Source: Acetivibrio clariflavus DSM 19732
GTDB lineage: Bacteria > Bacillota > Clostridia > Acetivibrionales > Acetivibrionaceae
Assembly (NCBI RefSeq): GCF_000237085.1
Contig: NC_016627.1
Span: 1,896,118 to 1,960,117 of the forward strand
DNA length: 64,000 nt
Reading direction: 5' to 3'
Below are positions 37,311 through 50,100 of this stretch, piece by piece. The position numbers and the translations under genes are program-made. The notes below the pieces were generated by a model. The model saw only the letters and a program-made list of their open reading frames with translations, did not search any database and was not told the DNA's origin. Every line of letters begins with the position of its first letter. Positions within the stretch are counted from its first letter, which is position 1.

Positions 37311-38903
37311 ATGGCAAAAGTTAAAAAATCAAAAAATGAAGTAAAAGAGCAGCCTATTGAACAGGTACTTTGGGCAGCTGCGGACAAGCTCCGCAAAAAT
37401 ATGGATGCTGCGGAATATAAGCACGTTGTTCTCGGGCTTATTTTTTTAAAATACATATCAGACAGTTTTTATGATTTATATTATAAACTTAAAGAAGGCA
37501 AGGGCGAGTACGAAGGAGCGGACCCTGACGATCCCTATGAGTATCGTGCGGAAAATGTATTCTATGTGCCACCGCAGGCACGCTGGGATTATCTTCAAAG
37601 TCGAGCCAAGCTGCCGACGAACGGCAAAGATATAGACGAAGCTATGGAGGCCGTAGAAAAGGATAACCCATCCCTCAAAGGCGTTTTGCCGAAAGAATAC
37701 GCAAAAGAAAAGCTGGACAAGCAGTCTCTCGGTGGCCTGATTGATTTGATAGGTACGATTGCGCTTGGTGACAGCGTTTCTAAATCAAGTGATATACTTG
37801 GGCAGGTATATGAGTATTTTCTTGGACAGTTTGCACTTGCAGAAGGTAAAAAAGGCGGACAGTTCTATACGCCCCGTTCCGTAGTACAGTTGCTTGTTGA
37901 AATGCTCGAACCTTACGAGGGCAGGGTTTTTGACCCTTGCTGCGGCAGTGGCGGTATGTTCGTTCAAAGCGAGAAATTCGTTGAAGCTCACAGAGACCAC
38001 TATAACGGAAAATCAAGAGAGATTGACAAGCTTTTCGAGCGTGTTGTTTCTATCTATGGTCAGGAAAGCAACCAAACAACATGGCGGCTTTGCAAAATGA
38101 ACCTTGCCATACGAGGTATTGACAGCACCAATGTTTTGTGGAACAGCGAAGGTTCATTTTTAAACGATGCTCACCCCGACCTTAAGGCTGACTTTGTAAT
38201 TGCCAATCCGCCTTTTAATGACAGCGACTGGAGCGGAGAACTTCTGAGGAATGACGGTCGCTGGAAGTATGGTGTGCCGCCGGTATCCAATGCAAACTAT
38301 GCATGGATCCAGCACTTTTTGTATCACCTTTCGCCCAAAGGAACCGCCGGCTTCGTTATGGCTAAGGGCTCCCTTTCGTCAAAAACAAACGGCGAGGGAG
38401 AAATCCGCAAAAACATTATTGAAGCCGGGCTTGTAGATTGTATTGTAAACCTGCCGGCAAAGCTATTTTTGAACACCCAAATTCCCGCATGCTTATGGTT
38501 CTTGTCAAGGGAAAAGGAAACAAATCCGAACCACCCGCGCCGGAACAAGATTTTGTTCATCGATGCGCGGAATATGGGAACATTGATAAACCGCAGGACC
38601 CGTGAACTAACCGACGAGGACATCAGTAAAATTGCCGATACATATCACAACTGGAAAAAGGACGACGGCTCCTATGAGGACATCCCCGGCTTTTGCAAGT
38701 CCGCAACGCTTGATGAGGTGCGGGAGCTGGATTATGTACTGACTCCGGGTAGGTATGTTGGCTTGCCGGATGAAGAAGACGACTTCAACTTTGAAGAGCG
38801 TGTCCAAAAACTGACGGCAGAGCTGAAAACTCAGATGGAAGAGAGCACTAAGCTGGATGATAGGATAAAGGAAAATCTGGCGAAAGTAGGTATTGAGTTA
38901 TGA
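37311..38903 (+). CDS. hsdM: type I restriction enzyme methylase subunit HsdM
   Basis: 530 residues: helical N-terminal bundle ([22 protein letters not shown]), the methylase core with motif [12 protein letters not shown] (about 205-215), motif IV NPPF (about 299-302) and a helical C-terminus. N6-adenine methylation with HsdS. AGAGGAG precedes the ATG. It overlaps hsdS by four bases. Confidence 0.96.
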   Translation: MAKVKKSKNEVKEQPIEQVLWAAADKLRKNMDAAEYKHVVLGLIFLKYISDSFYDLYYKLKEGKGEYEGADPDDPYEYRAENVFYVPPQARWDYLQSRAKLPTNGKDIDEAMEAVEKDNPSLKGVLPKEYAKEKLDKQSLGGLIDLIGTIALGDSVSKSSDILGQVYEYFLGQFALAEGKKGGQFYTPRSVVQLLVEMLEPYEGRVFDPCCGSGGMFVQSEKFVEAHRDHYNGKSREIDKLFERVVSIYGQESNQTTWRLCKMNLAIRGIDSTNVLWNSEGSFLNDAHPDLKADFVIANPPFNDSDWSGELLRNDGRWKYGVPPVSNANYAWIQHFLYHLSPKGTAGFVMAKGSLSSKTNGEGEIRKNIIEAGLVDCIVNLPAKLFLNTQIPACLWFLSREKETNPNHPRRNKILFIDARNMGTLINRRTRELTDEDISKIADTYHNWKKDDGSYEDIPGFCKSATLDEVRELDYVLTPGRYVGLPDEEDDFNFEERVQKLTAELKTQMEESTKLDDRIKENLAKVGIEL

Positions 38904-39976
38904 CGGAGTGGAGAGAGTGTAAGCTTGGAGATGTAATTGTATTAAACTACGGTAAAGCCTTGCCCGAAAAAAAACGGGTTTTTGGTAATATTCCTGTTTA
39001 TAGTTCGGCAGGTTTAACTGGCTATCATAACGAAAGTTTGGTTAACGGACGGGGAATTATTATTGGAAGAAAAGGCACTATTGGCAGTGTGCATTTTTCA
39101 TATAAACCTTTTTGGTGTATTGATACAGCTTACTACATAACGGATAATGAGGAATACAATTTAAAATATATATATTATCTTTTACAAACCCTTGGTTTAA
39201 ATGAATTAAATGAAGATAGTGCAGTTCCCGGATTAAATAGAAATACAGCATATCAGCAAGATATTTCTTTCCCCCCTCTTCCCGAACAAAAAGCAATTGC
39301 TGAGGTTTTATCCTCCCTTGACGATAAAATCGACCTTCTGACAAGGCAGAATAAAACATTGGAGGATTTGGCACAGGCTTATTTTAGAAAATGGTTTATT
39401 GAAGATGCAAGTAGTGAGTGGGAAGTTGGAAAATTAGGGGATGAATTCAATATTACAATGGGACAATCTCCTAAAGGAGAAACATATAACGATTTAAAGA
39501 TTGGATTGCCATTTTTCCAAGGGAAGGCAGAATTTGGCTTCAGATTTCCATTAGAAAAACAGTATTGCAGTGAACCCATTAAAATAGCTGATAAATTTGA
39601 TACTTTACTAAGTGTCCGTGCTCCGGTAGGAGCACTGAATATGGCCCTGTATAAATGTTGTATAGGGCGTGGTTTGGCTATTCCAATACATAAAAAGGGA
39701 TACAAGCATTATACATTCTATAAAATGAAATCATTACAAGAATTATTCAATACATTTGATGATGATGGAACGGTTTTTGGATCTATTAGCAGAGAAAAAT
39801 TTCTTTCGATTGATAATGTTATTCCTCCAGAGAAATTGGTGTGCTATTTTGATAATTTTGCGAAATATTTTGATTTAAAAATATATGAAAACACCGTTCA
39901 AATTCGTACTTTATCAAAACTTCGTGATACTTTGCTACCCAAGTTAATTAGCGGTGAAGTTCGTGTAAATATCTAA
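38900..39976 (+). CDS. hsdS: type I restriction enzyme specificity subunit HsdS
   Basis: 358 residues with two target-recognition domains (about 1-130 and 175-330), each followed by a helical spacer ([18 protein letters not shown]... and the closing [14 protein letters not shown]). The start overlaps the hsdM stop (ATGA), which implies coupled translation. The recognised DNA sequence cannot be deduced. Confidence 0.95.
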   Translation: MTEWRECKLGDVIVLNYGKALPEKKRVFGNIPVYSSAGLTGYHNESLVNGRGIIIGRKGTIGSVHFSYKPFWCIDTAYYITDNEEYNLKYIYYLLQTLGLNELNEDSAVPGLNRNTAYQQDISFPPLPEQKAIAEVLSSLDDKIDLLTRQNKTLEDLAQAYFRKWFIEDASSEWEVGKLGDEFNITMGQSPKGETYNDLKIGLPFFQGKAEFGFRFPLEKQYCSEPIKIADKFDTLLSVRAPVGALNMALYKCCIGRGLAIPIHKKGYKHYTFYKMKSLQELFNTFDDDGTVFGSISREKFLSIDNVIPPEKLVCYFDNFAKYFDLKIYENTVQIRTLSKLRDTLLPKLISGEVRVNI

Positions 39977-39989
39977 GGAGGCACATAAT

Positions 39990-41012
39990 ATGGCAAAGCG
40001 AAAAATGATTCAGTATAGCTTAATACAGAATTCTATCGCTGCCTATTTTGCTGCCATTGAGATCCACAATAAACCCAACATACCTTATCGATATGAAACA
40101 ACTACATTATTGCTCTTTAATGCTTGGGAGTTAATTTTAAAAGCGTTTATCAGAAAATATATAAAGAACAGATCTATCTTTGAAAACGATGGGCGTACAA
40201 TTTCATTTAGTAAAGCAGTTACGTATGTAAATGAATATTTAAACAGACAAAAAGAAAACAGTTTTACTGCTATAAAAGAGAATCTATCCTTAATAGAAGA
40301 ATACAGAAATAACATAGCACACTTCTATCGTGAATCTCTTGATCCTCAAATTTTTATGCTACTTGCTCGTTGTGCACTAAACTATGTTGAATTTGTTAAA
40401 GAATATTTTGGGAAAGATATAACTGATAAAGAGGGATTATTCATAATGCCTCTTGGGTTCAAGTTGCCGTTCAAACCGCAAGACTTTTTATCGAAAAAAG
40501 CAGTCAGCAGTGTCTATTCTGAGGAGGCAAAGAAATTTGTTGAAAAGATAATAAGAGTAATTCAGGACTTAAGAGATCAAAATATTGAAGAGTCAGTAGT
40601 TTTAGGATTTAATGTCTATATGGAGAGCGTAAAAAAGATATCCAACAGTGATTTGCTTGTTGCAATAACATCACAAGATGAAGCAGATGCTAATTTTGTA
40701 AAAGTTAGCAAAGTTCAATTGGTGAAAGACCCCAATGCACAGAAAGTATATTTGTCTGATGAGGAAATTCTTAAAAATTACCCTCTAACCTATAGTGATG
40801 TATTCTGTAAATGCAAGGAACAAATTCCAGGCTTTAAAAAAAATAAAGATTTTGACGACATTATAAGAAAGTTAAAAGAAAACCCGACTTTAAGTCATCA
40901 TAGAAAACTCAATCCTAAGAGCAAGAAAACATCAACGACATTTCTATATTCAGATAAGATTATAGATGAGATAAAAAAAGAGTATAACCAAAGAGGTGCA
41001 GAAGATGCCTAA
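39990..41012 (+). CDS. DUF3644 protein with HEPN-type Rx4H motif
   Basis: The 340-residue DUF3644 protein has, in its N-terminal helical domain, the motif [11 protein letters not shown] with Arg106 and His111, exactly the R-x4-6-H pattern of HEPN ribonucleases. The [13 protein letters not shown] segment (about 41-53) is the helix before it. HEPN RNases cut RNA in anti-phage systems. The gene sits between hsdS (13 bases upstream, AGGAGG) and hsdR (overlapping), where E. coli has prrC. RNase activity is inference; DUF3644 has no known biochemical assignment that I can cite. Confidence 0.82.
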   Translation: MAKRKMIQYSLIQNSIAAYFAAIEIHNKPNIPYRYETTTLLLFNAWELILKAFIRKYIKNRSIFENDGRTISFSKAVTYVNEYLNRQKENSFTAIKENLSLIEEYRNNIAHFYRESLDPQIFMLLARCALNYVEFVKEYFGKDITDKEGLFIMPLGFKLPFKPQDFLSKKAVSSVYSEEAKKFVEKIIRVIQDLRDQNIEESVVLGFNVYMESVKKISNSDLLVAITSQDEADANFVKVSKVQLVKDPNAQKVYLSDEEILKNYPLTYSDVFCKCKEQIPGFKKNKDFDDIIRKLKENPTLSHHRKLNPKSKKTSTTFLYSDKIIDEIKKEYNQRGAEDA

Positions 41013-44000
41013 GCTTTGTGAATCTGAAATTGAAAAAATGGCAATAGAAGAACTGGTGAAATTGGGCTATGAATACTTTTCTGGCCCGGATATAGCACCG
41101 GATGCACCTTTTGCAGAGCGTAAAGGTTATGGGGATGTTCTGCTTAAGAAAAGGCTGATTGACGCGGTAATACAGCTTAATCCCGGACTTCCTTATGATG
41201 TGGTTATAGAGGCGGTAAATAAAGTTTCCCGTATCAGTTCATCAAATCTGATTGGCGACAATGAAACTTTCCATAAAATGCTGGTTGACGGTGTGCCTGT
41301 CGAATACCGCAAAAACGGAGATATTGTTGGCGATTATGTAAAGCTTGTGGATTTCTCGGAAGATGGAGTTGACAACAACGAATTTCTTGTAGTCAACCAG
41401 TTTACCGTTATTGAGAACAATAACAATAAGCGGCCTGATATTCTTCTATTTATCAACGGTATTCCTATGGTGCTGTTTGAGCTTAAAAATCCGGTTGATG
41501 AAAATGCCACAATTCGCAAAGCTTATGACCAGATCTGCACATACAAGGCAATTATACCAAGCCTTTTCACATATAACGAGATATGCGTTATTTCAGATGG
41601 GCTGGAAGCTAAGGCAGGTTCATTAACCGCTCCATTCTCACGTTTTTCCACATGGAAAACAAAAGACGGGCTGAATGAAGCCTCACGATTTGAAGATCAG
41701 CTTACCACCCTTATTCACGGGCTGTGCAACAAGAAAACCTTGCTCGACTATATACGCAATTTTATAACCTTTGAAAAGAGCAAAACTGAGGATAAAAAGA
41801 CCAAAATAACAAAAGTGGAAACTGTCAAGAAAATTGCCGCCTATCATCAGTATTACGCTGTTAATAAAGCTGTTAAAAGTACGATTGAAGCGGCAAGGGC
41901 GGATGGCAGCAAAAAAGCCGGTGTTATATGGCATACTCAAGGATCCGGCAAATCCCTTTCTATGGTTTTTTATGCTGGAAAACTGGTGCAAAACCTTAAC
42001 AATCCAACTATAGTTGTTATTACCGACAGAAATGATTTGGACGATCAACTCTTTGATACTTTTGCTGGAAACAGCGACCTTCTGCGCCAGCCGCCGAAGC
42101 AGGCGGAAAGCTGCGAGCATTTAAAAGAATTATTAAAGGTAGCATCCGGAGGCATAGTTTTTACCACTATTCAAAAATTCATACCTGATAATGACAGCTC
42201 GGTTTATGAGCTTTTGTCGGAAAGAGACAACATAGTAGTTATAGCCGATGAAGCGCACCGCACGCAGTACGGCTTTAACGCGAAACTCAGAGAAATAAAG
42301 GACGAAAACAATCAGGTTGTAGGGCAGCGCATAGCTTATGGTTTTGCCAAATATATGCGCGATGCCTTGCCAAACGCTACTTTTATAGGCTTTACAGGTA
42401 CACCTGTTGAAAAGCAGGATGCCAACACGCCGGCGGTATTTGGCAATTACATAGATATTTACGACATTGCACAAGCGGTTGAAGATAAGGTGACAGTTAA
42501 AATATATTATGAAAGCCGTCTGGCTAAAGTCAATCTCACCGAGGAAGGCAAAAAGCTGATTGAGGAGTTCGACAGGGAACTTGAAGAAGTAGATGAAAAA
42601 GACGAAGCAAAAGCCGCAAAAATGAAATGGGCAAAGCTTGAGGCTATTGTCGGCAATAAAGAACGACTTGCCACTCTCGCAAAAGACATTGTTACGCATT
42701 TTGAAGACCGGCAGAAAGTATTTCAGGGTAAAGCGATGATTGTTGCCATGAGCCGTAGAATCGCCGTTGATTTGTATAATGAAATCATAAAGCTTCGCCC
42801 TGAGTGGCATAGTGACGATTTGGACAAGGGTGCTATCAAAGTTGTTATGACATCTTCCAGTTCTGATGGTCCTGAAATGCAGAAACACCATACTACTAAA
42901 GAGCAGCGAAAAATGCTTGCACAGCGTATGAAAGATGAAAATGATCCACTGAAAATTGTCATCGTGCGCGATATGTGGCTGACTGGCTTTGACGTTCCAT
43001 GCCTCAACACCATGTATATCGATAAGCCGATGAAGGACCACAACCTTATGCAGGCAATAGCGCGCGTAAACCGTGTTTTCAAGGACAAGCCGGGCGGGCT
43101 GATTGTCGATTATATCGGGATTGCCCCAAACCTAAAAAAAGCTTTAAGTTTCTATGCAGAGAGCGGTGGCAAGGGAGTACCTGCTGAAACTCAGGCAAGG
43201 GCTGTAGAAATAATGCTTGAAAAGCTAGAAGTTGTCCGGCAGATTTTACACGGATTTGATTATACGAGCTTTTTCAAAGCAGAAGTAAAGGACAAGCTTT
43301 CTATTATCCTTCGCGCTGAAGATTTTATTTTATCTACAGATGATAAAAAAGCGCGTTTTATTAAGGAAGTAACCCTCCTAAGCCAGGCTTATGCACTTGC
43401 CAAACCTGATAAGGCAACGGTTACACATGCAGAGGAAATAGCGTTTTTCCAAGCAGTTAAGGCAAGACTCACTAAATTTGAAACAAGCGGCGAAAGTGGC
43501 ATAAATTACGATTCTGTTATAAAAAACATTGTTGATTCGGCTATTGTATCAGATGAAGTTGTAGATATTTTTGATGCTGCTGGTATTGAAAAGCCGGAAT
43601 TGTCCATTCTCTCAGATGAATTCCTTATGGAAATTAAAGGGATGAAACATAAGAATCTGGCTATTGAGCTACTAAAAAAGATTTTGTCCGATGAAATAAA
43701 AGTACGTTCAAAATATAACCTGACAAAATCAAAATCACTTATGGAAATGCTCACTTTAGCACTAAAACGGTATCAGAACAACCTACTTACAACCGCTGAA
43801 ATCATAGAAGAGCTTATCCGCATTGCTAAGGAAATTAAAAACGCCGACAGGAGGGGCGAGGAACTCGGCTTGTCCGAGGACGAGCTTGCTTTTTATGATG
43901 CGCTTGAAACCAATGATAGTGCGGTTAAAGTCTTGGGTGATGAAACCTTGAGAACAATTGCCCGCGAACTTGCAGATAAAGTGCGTAAAAATGCCACAAT

Positions 44001-44220
44001 TGACTGGACATTAAAAGAAAGTGTCCGCGCAAAACTGATGGTATTGGTTCGCCGGACATTAAATAAATACGGTTATCCGCCTGACAAACAGCAGCGCGCC
44101 GTGGAAACGGTTATGAAACAGGCAGAAAACTTAGCGGATATATGGGTTTCTCAAGAAGTGACTTATGATACGAGATTTTTGTCAGATCTTCCAAAAGTAG
44201 CGGAAGAAGTGAGTAATTAG
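41005..44220 (+). CDS. hsdR: type I restriction enzyme translocase/nuclease subunit HsdR
   Basis: 1071 residues; ATG 41005 overlaps the DUF3644 stop by eight bases, with AGAGGTG upstream. The nuclease domain ([19 protein letters not shown], Asp and E-x-K) lies at about 141-160, Walker A TQGSGKS at about 312-318, and DEAH at about 414-417. The helicase VI-like region is [15 protein letters not shown] (about 680). ATP-driven DNA translocation and cleavage. Base composition of hsdMSR is less AT-rich than the neighbours, consistent with transfer. Confidence 0.96.
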   Translation: MPKLCESEIEKMAIEELVKLGYEYFSGPDIAPDAPFAERKGYGDVLLKKRLIDAVIQLNPGLPYDVVIEAVNKVSRISSSNLIGDNETFHKMLVDGVPVEYRKNGDIVGDYVKLVDFSEDGVDNNEFLVVNQFTVIENNNNKRPDILLFINGIPMVLFELKNPVDENATIRKAYDQICTYKAIIPSLFTYNEICVISDGLEAKAGSLTAPFSRFSTWKTKDGLNEASRFEDQLTTLIHGLCNKKTLLDYIRNFITFEKSKTEDKKTKITKVETVKKIAAYHQYYAVNKAVKSTIEAARADGSKKAGVIWHTQGSGKSLSMVFYAGKLVQNLNNPTIVVITDRNDLDDQLFDTFAGNSDLLRQPPKQAESCEHLKELLKVASGGIVFTTIQKFIPDNDSSVYELLSERDNIVVIADEAHRTQYGFNAKLREIKDENNQVVGQRIAYGFAKYMRDALPNATFIGFTGTPVEKQDANTPAVFGNYIDIYDIAQAVEDKVTVKIYYESRLAKVNLTEEGKKLIEEFDRELEEVDEKDEAKAAKMKWAKLEAIVGNKERLATLAKDIVTHFEDRQKVFQGKAMIVAMSRRIAVDLYNEIIKLRPEWHSDDLDKGAIKVVMTSSSSDGPEMQKHHTTKEQRKMLAQRMKDENDPLKIVIVRDMWLTGFDVPCLNTMYIDKPMKDHNLMQAIARVNRVFKDKPGGLIVDYIGIAPNLKKALSFYAESGGKGVPAETQARAVEIMLEKLEVVRQILHGFDYTSFFKAEVKDKLSIILRAEDFILSTDDKKARFIKEVTLLSQAYALAKPDKATVTHAEEIAFFQAVKARLTKFETSGESGINYDSVIKNIVDSAIVSDEVVDIFDAAGIEKPELSILSDEFLMEIKGMKHKNLAIELLKKILSDEIKVRSKYNLTKSKSLMEMLTLALKRYQNNLLTTAEIIEELIRIAKEIKNADRRGEELGLSEDELAFYDALETNDSAVKVLGDETLRTIARELADKVRKNATIDWTLKESVRAKLMVLVRRTLNKYGYPPDKQQRAVETVMKQAENLADIWVSQEVTYDTRFLSDLPKVAEEVSN

Positions 44221-44295
44221 TATTTAGTGTAAAGCAGATATTTAATTAAAATGGGTAGATAAAACTCCAAGAAAGAAAAATACGGGGGTCGTTGC

Positions 44296-47112
44296 ATGCA
44301 TTTCTTTCAAAGGATAATGAAGAAAGTAAATAGCCCTGAAGTTCAATTGCTTTGCCAAATATCTGTATCAGGCAACGAATACGAAGAGTTGTTAAAATAT
44401 ACACGTTCAAAAATATTAAATTTATATATGCAGGCAATCCCAGTGCCTGATTTATTGCTTTCTATGGCATTAGTTCAGATTGCAATTCATAGATATGACG
44501 AAGGCAATTACTGGGATTGCTTTTTGGACGAGATTGGTATTGATGTTTCTGCAGTAAAAAGAAACTATTTAGGACAGATTTTTATGAAAACATTGCGTCA
44601 TTTTAATTTATTCATAATAGAACAAGAAAAAGGCTCAAGGCAAGCTTATGTCGAGAATATTAAAGCTCATGCATTTGTTCCAAATAATTACCTTTTTGGC
44701 TACTTTGACTTTCTGTTCTCATTTTACGACAGGAATCTTTTTAGGCAGATTCCAGAAAACTTGGAATACGATATTTTTGATATGATCGATTTTATGAGTG
44801 ATTCATTGTCTTCAAATAGTGATAATGTGAGACTTGAAGACTTTGGTAATAAGCCCCCAAAGATTTACCGGCTTCTAAAAGCAACTAAAAATGTAATTGC
44901 CCAATGCTCGCCTGTCGTCATATGTAATTTAATATCCAAACATTTGATAATGATTGACGAATATTATTATGACAGAAAACTGCCAATAAAAGATGACCGA
45001 TTCACATCCAGCTTTATTGCCTGGTGTGAAACACAAGAATCTGAGATTAATATTGATCCAATTGTGAACAGGCGCCGTAAGGCAGTTGGCGTCTTCTATA
45101 ATAAACCATACTTTGAAATAAACCGCTCTAACGGGCAAGCTTTTCTGGTGGTACCAAGCCAAAAAATTAGAGAGGATGAGTTTAGTGGAAGTGTTTTTGT
45201 AGAAGTGGAGTATGATAATAAGACAATAAAAAGAGAGCTTGATATGTACAGAGCGTATGGCGTTCTTGTATCGGAACAATTGAAAATAAATGTTGGCAAT
45301 ATTTTTACATCTTATCGTATTAATATTATTTCTTGCACAACACGTCCATTTAAGATTCCTGAAAGAGAATACCGCTTGTTTAATGAAGATTTCACAGAAC
45401 TTCAGAAACTAAAAAAAGGACAATGTTACATTTTCACAAAAAAAGGTGCTTCAGTCAAAAGTGACTTACGTGCTGTGTACGTAAACTCCCATCATGATTT
45501 ATGGGATGAGTATTCGTACAGCGATATTAATGAAGATTCGGTTATCTATATAAACAACAGGCCAATATCTATTGCCGGGGAGTTCTCTGAAGAACCATTA
45601 TTTGATCATGTCTCAAATGAATATATTTTGTATAGTGGCGAAAGGCAAATACAAACCGCATATAAACACCCCGTTATTTCATTTAAGGTTGCTAAAAAAG
45701 CTTTGGCAGGAACTTTTATATGGTGTAATAATAATCGTTTTTGCGCGAAGATAGAAAATGTCAGCTCTATTTATGAATTTGATTATGATTTGGAAAACTG
45801 TGGAGTATCTATAGCGTTGAGTAGTGTCTTGGATAACAAAGATGGTTTATATCAAATTTGGATAGATGAACCGGGAAAGCATAGAAGACTAATCTGTCAA
45901 TATGTTTTGATTACTTCTTTACGTTGTCGTCCAGAAAAGCCACGTTTTATTTTTTGCGATAAAGCTTTAGTACATATTATTGGAGACTATGACATCACTC
46001 CTTTGAATTGTGAGCGGGTTAATGATAACGTGTATTCGCTTGATCTTACTTCTGGTACAGAAGAAGCGATATTTGAGTTATTATTAGAAGGGGTAAACTA
46101 CACTTTAATTGTGCCGCTAAAAGTATTCAAATACGGATTTTCCAGGCAGTGGAAATATAGAAGAGAAAATTACTTATGGTTTCCGGAGATAGAAAATGAT
46201 CTTTTTGTTTTTATGCCTGGCGCAACTCGAGCTTTTGTTTATCTTGGAAATGAAGAGGAATGTATAGAGGGTGAAAAGCAATCTAATGGAGAGTTTCGAT
46301 TTGATATAACTGATTTTGTTAACAAAATTAGACAAAGCAGCAGTGCGTTTGCAAACATCAATCTAAAATATTTCGATAATAAGTGGAGGTACCTACCAAT
46401 TTTTAGAGTTTTGAAGAGATTGTGGCTGCATAAATTCGAAATGGTATATTTAAATAATATGGTTCGAATTATATCGGAATACGAGGGAAAAGCAAAATTA
46501 AAGGTTCGTATTTCAGATATTGCAACCAAGGAAATTGTTACTGAAAAATATTTGGACAATGGTAGTACAGATTTTCCTGAACTTGATTATAATAAATTAT
46601 ACAGCTTGGAAAAGATTCAAGTCATTCCAGATCCATTTGGATTCTCGGACCAATCAACATCATTAGGTGTTATTTATAAAATTGGAACAATAGACTTTAG
46701 TGATCTGACAAATTGTAAAATGGTTATAAAATCTATAGCTTGTAATGGAGTTATGCTGAATCTGGATCATATATATACGGTTTACAACTTAACAAAAATC
46801 TCAGACTTTACTTATATTGGCAAGCTTACATTTAAGCCTAAGTTAGCTATTAATAGTTCAAAAAAAATAAGAGAGTCAGATGTATTTGAGAAAGTTCGTT
46901 TTGAAATAATGTTTGAAGAGGGGGATGTGAATATTCTTTCGTTACATGCATTAGAAGACGGCGATTGGACAGAGATTTGGTATGATGTAAAAACTAATAA
47001 ACTGATAAGTGCTTTTGATGACTTACTTTATTCCTCAAAAAATTACGAACGGTTTATCCCGTTGTATGAAGATATTACAGATTATAATGTTGAATTTAGG
47101 AGGGTTAAATGA
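44296..47112 (+). CDS. large unrecognised protein paired with DUF1998 helicase
   Basis: 938 residues; ATG 44296 has only a weak GGGGG site, 75 bases after hsdR. The N-terminal ~270 residues look helical (YLFGYFDFLFSFYDRN, PENLEYDIFDMIDFM); the rest alternates short beta-rich blocks. No nuclease, ATPase, PLD or methylase motif was found. Its TGA is overlapped by the ATG of the helicase gene (ATGATGA), a hallmark of a functional pair. In known systems a helper of this size next to a DUF1998 helicase is DruH of Druantia type III; homology is not shown by anything I can read. Confidence 0.7.
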   Translation: MHFFQRIMKKVNSPEVQLLCQISVSGNEYEELLKYTRSKILNLYMQAIPVPDLLLSMALVQIAIHRYDEGNYWDCFLDEIGIDVSAVKRNYLGQIFMKTLRHFNLFIIEQEKGSRQAYVENIKAHAFVPNNYLFGYFDFLFSFYDRNLFRQIPENLEYDIFDMIDFMSDSLSSNSDNVRLEDFGNKPPKIYRLLKATKNVIAQCSPVVICNLISKHLIMIDEYYYDRKLPIKDDRFTSSFIAWCETQESEINIDPIVNRRRKAVGVFYNKPYFEINRSNGQAFLVVPSQKIREDEFSGSVFVEVEYDNKTIKRELDMYRAYGVLVSEQLKINVGNIFTSYRINIISCTTRPFKIPEREYRLFNEDFTELQKLKKGQCYIFTKKGASVKSDLRAVYVNSHHDLWDEYSYSDINEDSVIYINNRPISIAGEFSEEPLFDHVSNEYILYSGERQIQTAYKHPVISFKVAKKALAGTFIWCNNNRFCAKIENVSSIYEFDYDLENCGVSIALSSVLDNKDGLYQIWIDEPGKHRRLICQYVLITSLRCRPEKPRFIFCDKALVHIIGDYDITPLNCERVNDNVYSLDLTSGTEEAIFELLLEGVNYTLIVPLKVFKYGFSRQWKYRRENYLWFPEIENDLFVFMPGATRAFVYLGNEEECIEGEKQSNGEFRFDITDFVNKIRQSSSAFANINLKYFDNKWRYLPIFRVLKRLWLHKFEMVYLNNMVRIISEYEGKAKLKVRISDIATKEIVTEKYLDNGSTDFPELDYNKLYSLEKIQVIPDPFGFSDQSTSLGVIYKIGTIDFSDLTNCKMVIKSIACNGVMLNLDHIYTVYNLTKISDFTYIGKLTFKPKLAINSSKKIRESDVFEKVRFEIMFEEGDVNILSLHALEDGDWTEIWYDVKTNKLISAFDDLLYSSKNYERFIPLYEDITDYNVEFRRVK

Positions 47113-50100
47113 TGTTATTCAGACCTGCAGAAAGCTCAAAAAGGATTGTTGAATTCTTTCGAAAGTATCTTCTGACTACATTCAAAACAAACAACGATAT
47201 TTACAACAGACAGTTAAAAGAACAACTATCTGAAGATGGTGTTATTTCGAAAGGTCCGTACATTAGTATGAGCGACTCTTTTGAAAAGGATAAAACTTTG
47301 CGAGAATTGGTTGATGAAGGTATTTTATGCAGAGAACTGTTGCAGTTGTCAGAATTGCATCCTGACAGGAAGCTATATAAACATCAGGTGGAAGCTATAT
47401 GTAAAGCAAATAATGGGAAAAATTTAATTATAACAACAGGAACAGGATCGGGTAAAACGGAATGCTTCTTGATTCCTATAATTAATCTCCTGATGCGTGA
47501 GAAGGAAAAAGGCACTCTAAATCCTGGAGTACGTACGCTTATTATTTATCCGATGAATGCGTTGGTTAATGACCAAATCAGAAGGTTACGAGAGATATTT
47601 ATAAAATATCAGGAATCTGGTATTACATTCGGAAAATATACCGGTGAAACTTTAGAAAATTATAGTGATGCACTTGACGAATTTATTGAACGTGAAGGTA
47701 CTGAACCAATTAAAAATGAGTTGATATCCCGGGAACAAATGAGAAAAACCCCTCCTCATATTCTGATAACAAACTTTGCTATGCTTGAATATCTTTTACT
47801 GCGGCCTGGTGACAGCATTTTCTTTAATAAACAAAATGCATCAAAATGGCATTCAATCGTTTTTGATGAAGCGCATACCTACTGTGGAGCAAAAGGAATA
47901 GAGGTTGCTACTTTAATCAAACGAGTTAAGGCAATGCTTAATCGTAATGATATTCAATTTTTTCTGACTTCGGCAACGTTGGGTGATGAAAAATCAAACC
48001 CACAAATTATCAACTTTGCCCATTCATTATGTGATGTACATTTTGATGAAGACTCTATAATAAGATCGTCAACTATTGCACCTGCGAAACCAGAAATCAC
48101 AAATAAATTAGATTTCTCAATTTATCGTGAACTAGCAGAAAAAATCAGAAATAATTTTGCTTCCGATCATATTCTGAAATTTCTTAAAGAAAAAGGTATT
48201 GCCATAAGCCAGGCAGCAAATACAGATGAAGCTTTAGAAAAAACTCTCTATTTAATGATATTACATGATGATTTTTATTATGAAGTCAGGCACCATTTAT
48301 TGAACAAAATAAAACCATTAAATCAGCTTGCGGATGAATTAAATGTTTCGGTTGATGATATAACGGATTTTATAGCAGTGGCTTCAAACGCTCAATATAA
48401 AGGTGACAGGATATTTGAAACAAAGTATCATATGTTTATTCGAGGTATTGAAGGTGTGTATGTTACTCTTAATCCCAGCAATAAACTTTTCATCAGGAAA
48501 ATGGAGACTTATAAAGAAGATCCGAAAAGCAACGATTGTGGTTTTAAAGTATTTGAAATTACATTCTGTCATAATTGCAATTCTACATTTATTGTTGGAC
48601 AAACAGAAGATGGATATCTTGTACAGAAGTCCAAGTTTAATGATGACTACAGTCCTGAAGTTTACCTGTTAGATGGCGTATATGATGAATATGACGAAGA
48701 AAACGAAAATGAGAATAAATTCATAGTATGCGCAAAATGCGGAGCCATAGAACGCGTTTCATCAGTAAATGGATTATTTTGTGGACACGGCAAAGAAAAT
48801 TGTAATTCGTTGATCAAAGTTAAAGATTTTGGAGACCAACTGCACACTTGTCCATGCTGTCATGTAGTGAATACTCAGCGTAGTATTTTACGCCCATTCT
48901 TTTTGGGTAATGAAGCAGCAACAGCTGTTATTGCTACAGCATTATACAATGATCTGCCTGATGTCAAAATTACAAAAAAAATAATTTCTATTGATGATCC
49001 TTTCTTTGGCAGTGGCCCGGAAAAATTGATTGAAGAGCGTGAGAATTTAGTTAAGCAGTTTTTAACTTTTTCTGACAATAGACAAGCTGCAGCATTCTTT
49101 GCTACATATCTGCAAACAACATACCGGGAAAATTTGATTAAAAGAATAATGACAAAAATATGTAAAGATAATTTACAAGTAATATACCAGGGTGTAAGAT
49201 TGTGCACATTCGTTAGTTGGCTCGAAGAATATTTTGAAAAGTATAATATATACTATCCAGATGAGAGAAAGAAACAGGCATGGTTAGCAGTCTTAAAGGA
49301 ATTGACTAATTATAAAGCAATGAATGCTTTACAAAATATGGGTATATTATATTTTGATCTAAATATAAAAATACCTGAGAATGAAAAATTACAATTATCT
49401 TCTGATGAAACAACTACTCTTTTTAAAATGATGGCATTGTATTTCATAAAAGATGCAGCAATAAAATTACCTATTACCTTAACAAAAGCAGATTATAAAA
49501 AGCTGTCATATGCTGGAGAAATAAAGGGATTTAGTCTAAACTATACTCAAAAAAAATATTTTCAATCATGGTTACCTGCAATAGGAAAGGAAAATGTTCG
49601 TACTAAATTATTGCGTAAGTTGTTTGCTGAAAAAGATGATGAATTTATTTTGAGATTATTGAAAGCAATCTGGGATAAGTTGTTGTATGAAAGGATCATA
49701 GAATATGATAGTGAAAGCGGAAAATTTCTTTTGTCTTCTGAAGCAATTACAGTGAAAGCCGTTGATAAATTGTATATTTGCAATGAATGTAAAACTGTAA
49801 CACCATATTGCTTGAAAAATGTTTGTGCAAATCCCAGGTGTAATGGAAGCCTTGTTGAATATGACTATCTTAAGGCAATGGAGGACAATCATTATTACGA
49901 TGTCTATCACAATCTGAACATTAACGACTTGCTTGTTAAGGAGCATACCGCTCAGTTAGGCAGCCAACAAGCATATTCTTATCAAAACGATTTTAAGAAA
50001 AAACGAATTAATGTACTGAGTTGCTCAACTACCTTTGAAATGGGTGTTGATGTTGGTACCCTTGAAACTGTATTTATGCGTAATATGCCTCCTTCCCCTG

